Source of the DNA: Galbula dea
Taxonomy: Eukaryota > Chordata > Aves > Piciformes > Galbulidae
NCBI GenBank assembly: GCA_013399015.1
Contig: VWZX01001688.1
Coordinates: 4,180,220 to 4,244,219 of the forward strand
Direction of reading: 5' to 3'
DNA length: 64,000 nt
How positions within the stretch are numbered: the first letter of the stretch is position 1; each line of letters begins with the position of its first letter. This document shows, piece after piece, positions 27,494-37,900 of this stretch. The notes below the pieces were generated by a model that saw only the letters and a list, made by a program, of their open reading frames with translations, was not told where the DNA came from and searched no databases. Both the position numbers and the translations under genes were made by a program.

Positions 27494-29325
27494 GGATTTC
27501 TTACTGGTTTTTACTCCTCTTTTTTAAATGCTCTATCTCTATGTAGCTTTTCAGATTGCTGAATTTCTTTTTTAAAAGACTTATTTGGATTCATCTTAAT
27601 GCTGGCCTCCTCTTGCATTGCATACTTGTTCTTTCAGGTAAATGTTACACTGTGAAAAGTGATGTCTTTGCCACTGTTTCTTTAGAAAACCCTTTTCAAA
27701 TGGTGTCTGGTTTCCACTGCAAGTGGTAATATCTATGCTTGACAATGAGCAGTCTCTTTAGAAGACAGTTCTGGGTCTTTATATTTTTCTAGGCCTTATT
27801 ATTTTTCTTGTCAAAATAGTGAGAGCATTAGTTTGTTACTGTGTAGCTGGGAAACAGTAAAATTCTCTTCCTAATAGGCTGTGGAATAAACAGTACCATA
27901 CTTTATGAATAGTATGGCAAGCCTGTATATTGGAATCTAAGGTGGTAAGTGGATTTTTCTTTTGTGAAAAAGGCATATATGAGGTCAAGTCTTGCTAAAC
28001 TAACTTGGAATATCCATATGCTTAATTATTGCACAGTGATAATTGTTTTAGCCAGAATAGGGGATGCAGTTCTGAAACTACAGCTTCTATGCAGTGCTTC
28101 CATGGTTCAAGATCTTGTTGTTTGAACACATACTTTATTTATAGGCTAAAAGTCCTCACTGAAGTCTCTTTTTTTTTAAGTTTATAGACTTAGAAGGAAT
28201 CCTGAGTCTACTGAAATCAGTGTAACCAGAATTACCTCCTATGTGAACATATTCCAAAGATCAACAAGTAAGAGGCAAGGTATATTGGAGTTTTTAATGT
28301 ACTGAGATTGGGCTTTGGACTGGAGACAATTTTTTAATCAGAAAACTAACCCTAGCAACTTTCTGCTCTTGTGCATGAAACTCAAAGCTGCACCTGAAGT
28401 CCAGACATTACAATTCCTAGCTTAGGACCAATCCCCATTCTTTTGGCTGACAGCTTGTTGAATGTACCAATTAGAAGTGCTTTTCATTTTTCTTTATTTG
28501 AACACTATTCCTATTAGAATGTAGTTGCACATGCACACATTCACATACCACCTTCCAGTTAACTTGAAGCTGGATTGCAAAGCTAGGTAGTCAACATAGC
28601 ATTCCATGGTAGCACTGCATGTCAGCCTTTGGCCTGTGCTGCTGCAAGACAGCTCGAGGCAGATCTCAGTCTTAGGGCCCTGTTCCTCCTTCCAGGCTGG
28701 CTCTTTTTACATGGCCTTTATCTGTGTGCTTACACTTACTTCAAGGTGGCTCTGAAACAGATCTGCTCATTCAGGAATCTGATTAAAGTAAAATAGCAGA
28801 AAACTACTCTGGTGTCAGGGAAGCCTGTTTGTGGGTTTTTTTCTGATGTGCCCCTCTGTAATAGAACATTTCCCAAAAATGACAAAGAATTCCAGAATAA
28901 TCATGAGGCATTCTTGTTTTCCTTGCTTAATCAGTCATTTCTGACCAATGTTTTATTCTAGAGTTAATAGAAAAGGAATATTCAAGCTCTTTCTTAAAAG
29001 AAAAAAAATCTTTGAAGTAGGAATCATGTAAACAAAATGCACCTAAAATATAAGCATTAGTAGAGCTTGTCTTGCAGTAAAGAAAGTTTCATTTAAATTA
29101 TGAGTAGAATTTATTACCATTAAGATAAACGTGGCTGTATAAACTACTGGCAAATTATGTAGAAGGTTTCTGCAAAGTATATTTTAAATTAATGAGAATA
29201 TATTTTGAATTCCTGAATCCTTGCTTGTGAAAGGATCATTTTTTAAAGTGGTTTGTAAAATAGTGAAGATGACCTTAAGAAAAGTCTTATAATGAAAATG
29301 CAATAAATTGCTTTCTCACTTTGCT
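27494..29325 (+). other. FAM210B: FAM210B 3'UTR (probable extent)
   Basis: This is AT-rich non-coding sequence after the stop codon. Candidate poly(A) signals AATAAA are at 27885-27890 and 29302-29307. The second is followed by T/GT-rich DNA (TGTTTTACTGGGTTGTATTTT), so it is the likely distal end. Use of the two sites is inferred. Confidence 0.6.
29302..29307 (+). terminator. FAM210B: Distal FAM210B poly(A) signal
   Basis: AATAAA is followed within 40 nt by GT/T-rich sequence. It lies about 0.48 kb from the opposing AURKA poly(A) signal. Confidence 0.6.
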
Positions 29326-29764
29326 TGAAGTGTTTTACTGGGTTGTATTTTCTGGTGGTGATTGGCCTAACTCTTGCCACATTTTAAGGAATGACATCTT
29401 ACATCAGACTTCAACATTGGTTCTTATTGCATATCCCACTTGATAGCAGTATTTCCCAGACCCTTCTCTTACATTATCTTTGCATAACTCCTTTTAAAGG
29501 AAGCTGCACAGGACAAATAACACCACCTTTGGTACTTACCTTGTAATCCTGTGTTATATTCTGTAGTCACAAGTAACTGCACCTACTTTGTGATACCAGC
29601 ACTTTTAAGAACTTTCTACCAGCTTCCTTTTTTTGACAGAGGTGGGAAGTGAACTTATTTTGTGATCATAGATGATGAGATCGAGCTGCACTGAGGGTAA
29701 AGACAAGTGGTTAGAGACAGCCAGGGGAAGGGTTAATGCAGTAAGGAACCTTACCATGCTGGTG

Positions 29765-30264
29765 GCAGTACAGAACAAGTCTTTATTTGAGTGCTCACAT
29801 TTAAGACAGAAGAGACAAAAATAATGCACACATCATTTTTAGGACACTTAAACACATTCACCTCAGTTTCAGATTACACCACAGTTACGATACCCTTAGC
29901 AGCCCAGTACATTAGGAAGCAGGTATCTCCAGGATATTGCACTCTCCAATAAGCTAGAACTTCCTCTTGTTGTTGGAACAATGAACCATTACCAGGACAG
30001 ACCACATCATAAAAGCCTGGAACAGCTTAACACTCACTTTAAAGCTGGCCCACATGTAACTGGATTTCAAGTATGTTAAGTATTCCACAACCTCCAGCTA
30101 AAAGTCAAACATTTTTACCTTGCAATTAGAGTTTAAGACAACAGCCAATGCAAAGACTGGCATTCCAATTGCCATGAGACTCCAACACCTGTTGTTTGTA
30201 TTTTAAGCATTACAGTAGTCACAGTACAAGACTTCTTGATCCCATGAGGTTACCCCTGCTGAAA
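29765..30264 (-). other. AURKA: AURKA 3'UTR (probable extent)
   Basis: This is non-coding sequence between the AURKA stop codon and its first AATAAA. No other gene is seen here. Confidence 0.6.
29782..29787 (-). terminator. AURKA: AURKA poly(A) signal
   Basis: TTTATT on the plus strand reads AATAAA on the AURKA strand, about 480 nt after the AURKA stop codon. It gives a 3'UTR of about 0.5 kb. Confidence 0.6.
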
Positions 30265-30450
30265 CTATGTTCTTGATGGGGCAGCAACATCACTCTTTCT
30301 GCTGTTGGGCATCTTTGTAGAGTTTGCTGTAATCCAGGGATGAAGAAGTACATCCTTCAGGGGCAGTCGATGGAATGGGTTATGCTTCAGAAGCTTTGAA
30401 ATTAAATCCTTTGCACCTTCTGTCACAAGTGGAGGAAACTTGAATTCCAC
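30265..30450 (-). CDS. AURKA: AURKA coding exon 8 (last)
   Basis: It encodes residues 358-418, starting VEFKFPPLVTEGAKDL, with the RLPL D-box-type motif and HPWITANS. The acceptor is CCTTAG|GTG, phase 0. The divergent tail ends APSRT and then TAG. Confidence 0.95.
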   Translation of the reverse strand: MEFKFPPLVTEGAKDLISKLLKHNPFHRLPLKDVLLHPWITANSTKMPNSRKSDVAAPSRT

Positions 30451-33400
30451 CTAAGGAACAAGGAAGGACACTAAAGATGATGCAGAAGTTTTTTAGCAAT
30501 AATCAAACTAGAGACAAAGGGCTTTACCCTCCAAGGTATGCCTAGAAAGGGAAATGGTGTCAGCCTTGTGGGCTATGTACCTTATGCCTATTGAGATGAG
30601 ATTAATTTCAGGATAATCCTGAAGAAAACAAGGTTCTCACTGCTTACAGAAGTTAAGCTAGCATATTTTTCAGTGTACTTCAAAACCAGGATTAGTTTGC
30701 TGGAACTTTTCCAGAGTATGTAACAGGAGAAATGACTTAGGTATTTTTTAGTAACACCTTGAGTGTTAAATATTCATTTCATAAGTTAGAAAAGGAAAGA
30801 TGTGTTGAAGATTAGTTGCTTTATGGAAGAGGTAGAATTTCAGATGCAGGCAGATACAGGATAAACTCAAGAAATAAGGCAAGTTTTATGCATATCATTA
30901 TATCCTGCTACAGTTCTAGTTATAAGTGTTCTTTATGAAGGGCATGTATATTTAAATAAAACAGTAGAAATTAAAGGCAACACAATTCAGCTAGCCCAAA
31001 GAAGTGTTGGCACATACCCTGGAAATAGCTCTGTATGTTTCCTGGTATGTTTCTGCTTCAAAAGGTGGTTTCCCAACAAGGAATTCATAGCACAGAACTC
31101 CCAGGCTCCAAATATCCACCTTTTCATCATGCGTTCTTCCCTCAATCATTTCAGGAGGCAGGTAGTCAAGTGTCCCACACAGAGTTGTTCTCCTGAAGAA
31201 AAGTAAAAGTAATCCTTTATTAATTATGTCAATTTTAAAACCCACTTTAAGAGTCAGATAGAAGCTAATGCTGGCAATCATCTGTACTTCAGTACAGTCT
31301 ACCCCAGAAAGACCCAGCATCACCAGAATACCCAGTGGAGAAGTTCCAGCAGTACTTCAGCTTTAAAGCATCAGTCACTGCATTCAATCTTAGCCTTTTT
31401 CTATCCTGCTTGCTAAATGAAAAAAAAAAATCTTCCTTTGTCAGATACAATCCAGACAAATTGAGGAAGTGTCTTAAGTGTATTTGCTAGTATGATGTTT
31501 GAACACAAGTGCTGGTCTGTCATCTCAGTACAACAGTACACTAGCCTTCTTCACTTGCTCCAGGTCCAGCAAGTTTTGAACACTACAAGCTGAAAAAACA
31601 GGATGACACTCCCTCTCTGCTACATCAGTTGACTGTTCAGCCCTTTGCTGCAAGTAGCCCAATTCTTAAAGGCCTTTCCCACTCCCCCCCACCAGTCTTT
31701 TAGTAAGTTCACATATACCTTGGTTCCACAACTGGAAGTGTGACAAGAAAGGTAACACTTTCACTACAGAGGTATTTCATTCTCACCTAGAAGATGGAGC
31801 ATGCACAGACCAGCCAAAGTCAGCAATTTTTAATTCTCCATTGGAGCCAAGCAGCAAGTTTTCTGGCTTGATGTCTCGGTGAATCACACTCTTTGAATGA
31901 CAGTATAATAGGGCATCTGCTAGTTCTGTGATGTACTGCATTTAGAAAGAGAACAAATCTTTAAAGACATTGTCCTTCTAGCTTATCTGGTTACAGTAGA
32001 GCCTTTTTTTAAACCCTTGAAGTGTGGGAATACAGGCTCTGCCTGAAGTGACCAAACACTTGCACTATTAAATAATGCTGAACATTTTAGTGCTGTGCAG
32101 TAATGTGTCTCCCAACTTATTCCTTGTTACAAGTACACAAACTAGCATCTAAGGAGCCTGTTTCATACAACAGAACACAACTTTATCTGGAGAGCTAGCT
32201 TTATGCTGCAGATATTCCAGATATGAAGAGCAAGTAATGTGTAAGAAGCTAGAACAACCTACAGTAGCAGTTCTTTGCTCATCAAACTTGGTAAGCTTCT
32301 GCAGTTCTTTGTAGACTTCTCCACGAGGTGCATACTCTAGTATAAGGTAGACTCTTGCAGCATCATGGAAATAGCCATATAATCTGAGAATGTTGGGGTG
32401 CCTGCAAAAAGATTTAAATATTCTTCTGAGCAAGGTATACAACTTTAATTTCCATTTTCCCCTTTCAAGGCAAGCGTTAACAGTTTCAATATCTTGCAAG
32501 TGTTCCTTCAGCTCACAATATATCCATTAAGAGAGCTTCATAGCAGACATGGTGTTTATCAAAGCAGCAGCTTAGACTTGCTATCAGCAAGCAGCTAGCC
32601 AAGAGTTGGGCTGATGGGTATCTTCTTGAGCACACCCTTCTACAGCAGCTGGAAAAGTAGATTACCACTGGAGGGCCTATTCCTATGGAGTTTAGAATTT
32701 AAGTTTAAATACTTCGTGAAAACTAATTCCTTCAGTAAGTTAGGCTTATTTTCCAGGAAGGAGAATACCAGAAACAAGCTCAGAATCTTGAGCAACTACA
32801 GCTACCCATGTAAATCCTAGCAGCAATCAGGAGTTGGTTGGTGGGGTTTTTTTGGCAATAGGAAGATTTGTTACTGGAGGTAACTTCATTGCAAGGTAAT
32901 CAAAAAAGCAGAAAGGCAAGAATCATAACTAGCAATTTCAAAGTCTCATGAGTTTAAAAAGGAATTTCTTCTTTCTTAACAGGGCATGTTACAAACAAGA
33001 CTACTGTGTTTATTTGAACATAAAGAAAAAGTGTAACTGGTCACTAACTTTACCTAAGATGGGACTGTATTTCCACTTCTCTTCGGAGCTGATGTTCCAC
33101 ACCAGCTTCCTCAAGTTGTGTTTTAAAGAGCACTTTCAGTGCAAGAATGAATTTACTCTGCTTCTCACGTGCCAGGTACACATTTCCAAACTTGCCCTTC
33201 CCCAGAGGACGACCAATTTCAAAGTCATCAAGAGACCACTGCCTTCTGCAAGAGGAAAGAGAAAATTTACAGAAGCTAGACAGTGGTGTGGGCTTTGACT
33301 CCCAGGTTTACAATCTAGGATGTTCCTGTTCAGTAGACACTGTGTTCTCTTAAATAGTAAAATCTAGCTCAGATCACTAACAGGATAAAATATGCAGTGA

Positions 33401-36000
33401 GACTTGAAAACAAAGTTCTGAAAGCCAGTCCCTCCCTTCCTAAAGGTCATGCACAGAAGTACTGACATCAACTACACTACAAAAATCAAGACTTGATTTT
33501 TTTCAAAAACCAATAAGCCAGGGTCATTTCAATATGCTTAATGCAGACATCACTAGCATGTCAGAGTTGTTTGAGGTTGCCACACTACAAGTGTAACTTC
33601 ACCCTTAACTCCAGTCTCTTGCACATATGAAGGAGGCTTTGTTTTCAAGTGTACATCTTGTGATTGGAACAGTGGTTATCAGCGTTCTTTCATGGCAGAA
33701 ACTAGTACTCATTTAGCCAAAAGTTCTTTTGATTATAGGAAGTCCTTGTTCCTGAGAATTATCAGGTTGAAGTAAGCTTTCCTACAGTTTCCCACGTTTT
33801 CTCTGTGAAGCACAGGGCCACTGAACTCCACAGCCCAGGGGCTCAGGTAGTTATCTGCAACTTCACTACAGCATGAAGTCCTACAAGTTAAAAACAAGCC
33901 TAACCCAACAGGACTCAACTAGAGCAATTAAGGCATAAAACTTACTTTTTAGTCTCTTCACTTTTCTTTTTAGCAGTCTCTTCATTTTTCTGTTTAGAGG
34001 TGCTTTCTGCTTCAGAATTTTTTGCTATATGTAAAGAAGTAGATAACTTTATGAACAAGAGCTATGAACACAATACAAAAATTCACATGGGAGCAAATCA
34101 AACCTCTGGAGTATCTGAAACAATTCTTAAAATACATTCAATGACATTCTAAACAACCTACCATAACTTACTATTGGGAAAGCAGCAGAGCAGTTACCAA
34201 TGCTATCAAAGTGTAAATTTAAAAGCTTTCCAAAAATAAAAAAAAATAAGCTCTCCCAAAAAACACAGCATTCTTGTGTATAAGAGATGAACACAAAATA
34301 CTGAAAAAAAACTGATGTACAAATGCCAATGACATGAACTCACTGCTGACTAGTGAGCATCTGGAAACTGTTAAAACACCCATATTGGTTCTAAACAGGT
34401 AATCCTGACAACAGGAATAGTGCATTATCATCTAAGCTAAAGTATATGCTGCTCTTCAGTTCTGGGGCACAACCAAGTACTCTCTAGAGACTGTCCCACA
34501 TCACCAACATCAGCTTTACATTTTCTGCACTGCATTCTGCTTCACAGAAGCATCCCAAGTGTCACAACTGTATAAATACATGTACATCATCTTCAGAATT
34601 ACCAGGTACGGGAGCTTGTTGAGGTTTTTCATTGTTCTTGCTTGGAACTTGAGGCCTAGCAGTTGCTTGGACCAGAAGTTTTGGCCGGGGCTGCTGTGTT
34701 GTCTGGTTGTTAGACAGTTTTTGGGTTGACAGCACAGGTTTTTGGGGTTGCACAGGAACTCGCTGGGCAAAGTTTGCAGAACACAGAACACGTTGTGCTT
34801 GAGCTCCATTGTTGAGTAACCGGCTCTGAGCAGAGTGCTGAGACACAGGGACACGCTTTGGGCCACCCCCAATGGGATTAGCAACCTTCAAAAAGAAACT
34901 ACATTAGTTGTAGAAGAGCATACTATAAATGTTATGGTTTCACTCTGTAGAGTAAGGAAAAAAACCCACAAAGCACCTTAACAGATGTTACAGTATGTTT
35001 ATGTTTTATGAAAACACTTCCAAATTTCTACATTGACAAGTTAGCACTTTTCTACAACAGCAGCTTTATTTATAGTTAGCAGAACTTTTCCACTCACATT
35101 TGAAGAGCATCAGCCAGATGTTTTAAGACAGCATAGGCTTACTATAAAAACACACTGCTTTGAGTCTGACTTCTTTTAATGCTTTTCATCTTGATACACC
35201 TTGCACTGCAAGGGGAGTTCAGCAGAACAAAGCAAGTTTTAGTAAGGTTCAGCTATCTTTTGCTTCCACTAAGGGAAGGTAGTTGAAGCTTATATTTAAG
35301 AAATCCTTAGTTGTTCAAGGATACCTTGCCTACAGTTAAGTTCAAACACTAATGATTAGATTCTCACATTTTTGACCTTCTAATGATACCTATGCAATAA
35401 TTTGTACTTTTCTTTCTTCCTGGAGGTACTGTTAAGTCTTCTTGTTCAGTTCACAAAAAATAAAGTATTGACATCTTGATTAACAAGCTTTGTAAAAATT
35501 TTTTATGCTATCCTTAAACCTTAACAAAACCTATTTAGCTTTAAGTTAAAATAGTGAGAAAATGCCAGTGTTTCTATATAGAAAAAGCATGCAGCAGTAT
35601 ACTGCTGCACAGTAATGTCAGCAGTGTTATTAACGCAGCATTTGCTTTAGGAAGCCTTCTCTAGAATAAGCTGACTACACACATTTGCTCTTCTGTTAAA
35701 ATATGAGGAGGATGTTCCAACTGAAGTATGACATGCTAATAGTAACCAAAAAACAAAAACCAAAACACCAAACCCTGGGCAGTAGTCTCTTCAAGAGAAA
35801 GCTACTGAAAGATAAAATTAGCAATTGTTTCCTGGACACAGAAAACATTATTTCAAAATAGTCTTTTTTACCCTTTTTGCTATTTAGTACAGTTAATAGT
35901 TACTACAGGCGACCAGGAGAAACGCACCCATCAGCCTATGATTTACCTTCGTAGGACGACTAACGTGTCCAGAATGGTTCTCTTTCGTATTCTTGTCCAT
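30265..36000 (-). CDS. AURKA: AURKA, Aurora kinase A
   Basis: Eight coding exons on the minus strand: 36000-35947, 34885-34603, 34024-33946, 33245-33054, 32401-32263, 31935-31787, 31192-31018 and 30450-30265 (TAG). The total is 1257 nt, 418 aa (human 403). It is a mitotic serine/threonine kinase of centrosomes and spindle poles, activated by TPX2. The N-terminus carries a KEN box (residues 6-8) and QRVL A-box-type motifs in a disordered region. The kinase domain starts near residue 147: glycine loop GKGKFG (154-159), catalytic Lys176, helix-C Glu195, HRD Asp270 with KPEN, DFG Asp288 followed by Trp291, and activation-loop RRTTLCGT with Thr302 equivalent to human Thr288. RLPL near the C-terminus corresponds to the D-box. 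Numbering is offset by +14 from human at every catalytic residue. The N-terminal domain, DFGW and synteny favour AURKA over AURKB. The KEN box and D-box imply APC/C-Cdh1 degradation, and the promoter carries cell-cycle elements. Confidence 0.98.
31018..31192 (-). CDS. AURKA: AURKA coding exon 7
   Basis: It completes Arg299 and encodes residues 300-357: activation-loop RTTLCGTLDYLPPEM with Thr302, then DIWSLGVLCYEFLVGKPPFE. The acceptor is TTCTTCAG and the donor AGG|GTATGT. Confidence 0.96.
31787..31935 (-). CDS. AURKA: AURKA coding exon 6
   Basis: It encodes residues 250-298 plus two bases of codon 299. It holds the catalytic loop HRDIKPENLL (Asp270) and DFGW (Asp288). The donor is CTAG|GTGAGA. 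Confidence 0.96.
32263..32401 (-). CDS. AURKA: AURKA coding exon 5
   Basis: It completes Arg203 and encodes residues 204-249: HPNILRLYGYFHD, then the hinge LILEYAPRGEVY and FDEQRTAT. It ends in phase 0 at ACT|GTAGGT. Confidence 0.96.
33054..33245 (-). CDS. AURKA: AURKA coding exon 4
   Basis: It completes Lys139 and encodes residues 140-202 plus two bases: the kinase N-lobe with FEIGRPLGKGKFGNVY, Lys176 in LALKVLF, and Glu195 in QLRREVEIQSHL. Confidence 0.97.
33946..34024 (-). CDS. AURKA: AURKA coding exon 3
   Basis: This 79-nt exon encodes a Lys/Glu-rich linker (STSKQKNEETAKKKSEETK, like human SKQKNEESKK) just before the kinase domain. The EETAKKKS insertion accounts for much of the extra length relative to human. 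Confidence 0.93.
34603..34885 (-). CDS. AURKA: AURKA coding exon 2
   Basis: It encodes residues 19-112 plus one base: the disordered Gln/Pro-rich N-terminal region with GGGPKRVPV, AQRVLCSANFAQRVPVQPQK (A-box area) and many Gln-Asn-Thr runs. Confidence 0.95.
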
Positions 36001-36034
36001 GGTGCCCGAGAAAACGAGCTACATACAGATCAGC
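35947..36034 (-). CDS. AURKA: AURKA first coding exon with start codon
   Basis: The ATG is at 36000-35998 with context GGCACCATGG (strong Kozak). It encodes residues 1-18, MDKNTKENHSGHVSRPTK, with the KEN box, and ends in phase 0 at AAG|GTAAAT. A good acceptor (CTGTCTTATCTCTAG) puts the exon start at 36034, leaving 34 nt of 5'UTR. Confidence 0.93.
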
Positions 36035-36323
36035 CTAGAGATAAGACAGAGCCAGTAGGAGTTAGCTGCCCAGAAAACACTATGTTTTGTATCTCTTTCT
36101 TAAAATGTTCTGTCCCGATACGGGAGCTCCGGAAGGCAGCGGGCCTAGGCCGCCGGCCGGCCGGCCGCAGCACGCCGCCGCCCAGCAACGGCCAGCCTGC
36201 GCTCGCAGCCTCCCACCGGCCGGGCCCAGCTCTGCCAGCACCTCCAGCGGGCACGAAGGGTCCCCGGTACCGCCGTCCTACCCGTGGGCCGTGCCCCACG
36301 GCAAACTTCTCCAGACGACTCAC

Positions 36324-36372
36324 CTCCAACCCCTTCCACTGCCTCTGGCTGCCACTGCTGTTTGAATTCAAA
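36324..36372 (-). other. AURKA: AURKA non-coding first exon (probable)
   Basis: On the minus strand a consensus donor, TTGGAG|GTGAGT (exon end 36324), lies 289 nt before the acceptor of the first coding exon. It also lies directly downstream of the CHR/CCAAT cluster. The transcription start is likely between about 36350 and 36372; it is inferred from layout. Confidence 0.6.
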
Positions 36373-36481
36373 CTGCCCTCCCTTAAATACCCTTTAAAAC
36401 ACCGCCTCTCGCCATTGGCCCCACTCCCGCCGCTTGTGCTCGCTGATTGGCTCCTTTTCAACCGTCCCGCACGCCGATTGG
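36361..36481 (-). promoter_or_regulatory. AURKA: AURKA promoter: phased CCAAT boxes and CDE/CHR-like element
   Basis: Three ATTGG (CCAAT on the AURKA strand) sit at 36414-36418, 36446-36450 and 36477-36481. They are spaced 32 and 31 bp apart, about three helical turns. Closer to the start, the AURKA strand reads GGCGG, three bases, then TTTAAA (36393-36406), resembling a CDE/CHR pair, and TTTGAA (CHR consensus) at 36372-36367. Such arrays recruit NF-Y and the DREAM/MMB complexes in G2/M genes, which fits AURKA. Binding is inferred. Confidence 0.7.
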
Positions 36482-36537
36482 CTCTCCGCACGCTTCTCTC
36501 GTTGCGAGATCGAGCTTCTCCGCCGTGAGCCTCTGGC

Positions 36538-36547
36538 GCGCATGCGC
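36538..36547. promoter_or_regulatory. NRF1 site
   Basis: GCGCATGCGC is the full palindromic NRF1 consensus. It sits about 180 bp from the AURKA start region on the CSTF1 side, so it may serve either gene. Confidence 0.6.
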
Positions 36548-37199
36548 AACGGCAGCCTGCTGCGTATCCCGAGTAGCCCGAACCCGCCCGCCCCGAGGGC
36601 GGTGTTTGCGCTACATGCGTATTTTACGTACCGTCTCGCCGCCGCTGGCTCCTTCCGTACTCCAAGTACGTGGATCGCGCCCGCTTACACACTTTTCTCC
36701 GCAAAGTCTCTGCCTGGTCGGCTCTGCCGTTACGCAAATCGCGTACGCCCAGACCACCCACCTGTGGCAACGCTACAACTACCATCCCTTCCTCGCAGCC
36801 ACTGAGGTATCGGAGCGAGCCGCCGCCGCCGCCGCGGGGGGAAGGGCCTCAGGTTAGTCTCGCATCCAGCCTCTTCCCTCTCTACAACACGCACCCGCAG
36901 ACCCGGGCCGAGGGAGAGGCGGTGCTGCCACCTCGCGTGGAGCCGAGCGTGAGTGGGGTCGGGGGCCATTGTGTCCGGCCGGCGAGGTAGGTGCCCCGGG
37001 TGGCAGCTCACAGCTTCTAGGAGAGGGGGGACGGGCTGAGGGGTGAAGCAGGCCTCTGCCTCACGCTTTTCTGGACGTGTGGCCTAGGGCAGCTCTACAC
37101 GTGCCGTCAGCTCTTGAAGAGAAGTGCGAAGGGGACACCCGCCTCGGCACTGCCCAGTGCACCGGGGGACACCTGGCCTGAGGTACCTTCGCCGGCCCA

Positions 37200-37900
37200 C
37201 GAACCCCTCGTGTCACACCAGAGTTGACCCGCAGCCTGTGGCAGCTTCCAAAACTGCACAGGTTTTTGAGGAGACGCTGAGCGGTAGCAGGACAGCGTTG
37301 GCAGCAGACGAGCCGTGAGCACAGTTTGTGAGTAGCAGCGTACAAGGAGCTTGAGGCTGCTGCGCTGTCTCAGTTGCTGGCTGCCTTGAGTGGTCCTGCT
37401 CACGCCTGTGAGAAGGACCTTGGCTGCCGAGTGACAAGCGGCAGCCAAAACTAGGTTCAGTACTTCAGGCCTTTGAAGAACTGTGATTGAAAGCAACTTT
37501 TAACTGTCTCTGAAAACAAGTGTGAAGGCGACCCTGTTGTGTGTGTTGGTGTTTACAAGTGATACAGGATAGGTAAAAAGAAGATGTCAGGTCGTCGTGT
37601 CGCTGCAGCATGTGATAGACGACAGTTGCCGCGGGGCATGGGTAGTATGGCATCCCCCCTGCTTGACCCGCGTCCACTTCGACTACCGTTTCTTGAGGCT
37701 GACGTGAGTAGGGCTTTCGGGAGGGTGGTGGTGTGTTCTCGGGACAGGCTTTCAGCCTGCTGGGAGACCGTGCAGCCCTGCACTATGAGGTGCTTGCAGC
37801 TGTGCTGCCTGAATGCCTGAAACCTTGGGGAAGGCCTGCCCCGCTGAGCATCAGTGCCAGCAAGTTGTTATTTCGCAGCCCATTCACGTCCCTGTGTCTA
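37200..37900. other. Spacer between two CpG islands
   Basis: This is moderately GC-rich sequence, most likely part of the CSTF1 5' intron. No conserved coding signal was recognised. Confidence 0.5.

Larger units (their letters stand above)
30451..35946 (-). other. AURKA: AURKA introns between coding exons
   Basis: Seven introns: 30451-31017, 31193-31786, 31936-32262, 32402-33053, 33246-33945, 34025-34602 and 34886-35946 (0.3-1.1 kb each). All obey GT-AG. They are AT-rich, with short A or T runs and no nested gene or clear repeat seen. Confidence 0.85.
36120..37200. promoter_or_regulatory. CpG island between AURKA and CSTF1
   Basis: This is GC- and CpG-rich DNA with the AURKA promoter on its left side. 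It holds a perfect NRF1 palindrome GCGCATGCGC at 36538-36547, a GCC repeat near 36819-36833 and plus-strand donors that could end a CSTF1 first exon (CTCAG|GTTAGT at 36852, CGAG|GTAGGT at 36986). In human, AURKA and CSTF1 are transcribed divergently from adjacent starts, so this is the expected CSTF1 promoter. The long reading frames here look like GC-driven artefacts. Confidence 0.65.

Noticed and set aside
35938..36528. 196-codon plus-strand frame and an overlapping minus-strand frame of 153 codons
   Set aside because: They overlap the AURKA start exon and promoter on both strands, have no domain and are GC-driven.
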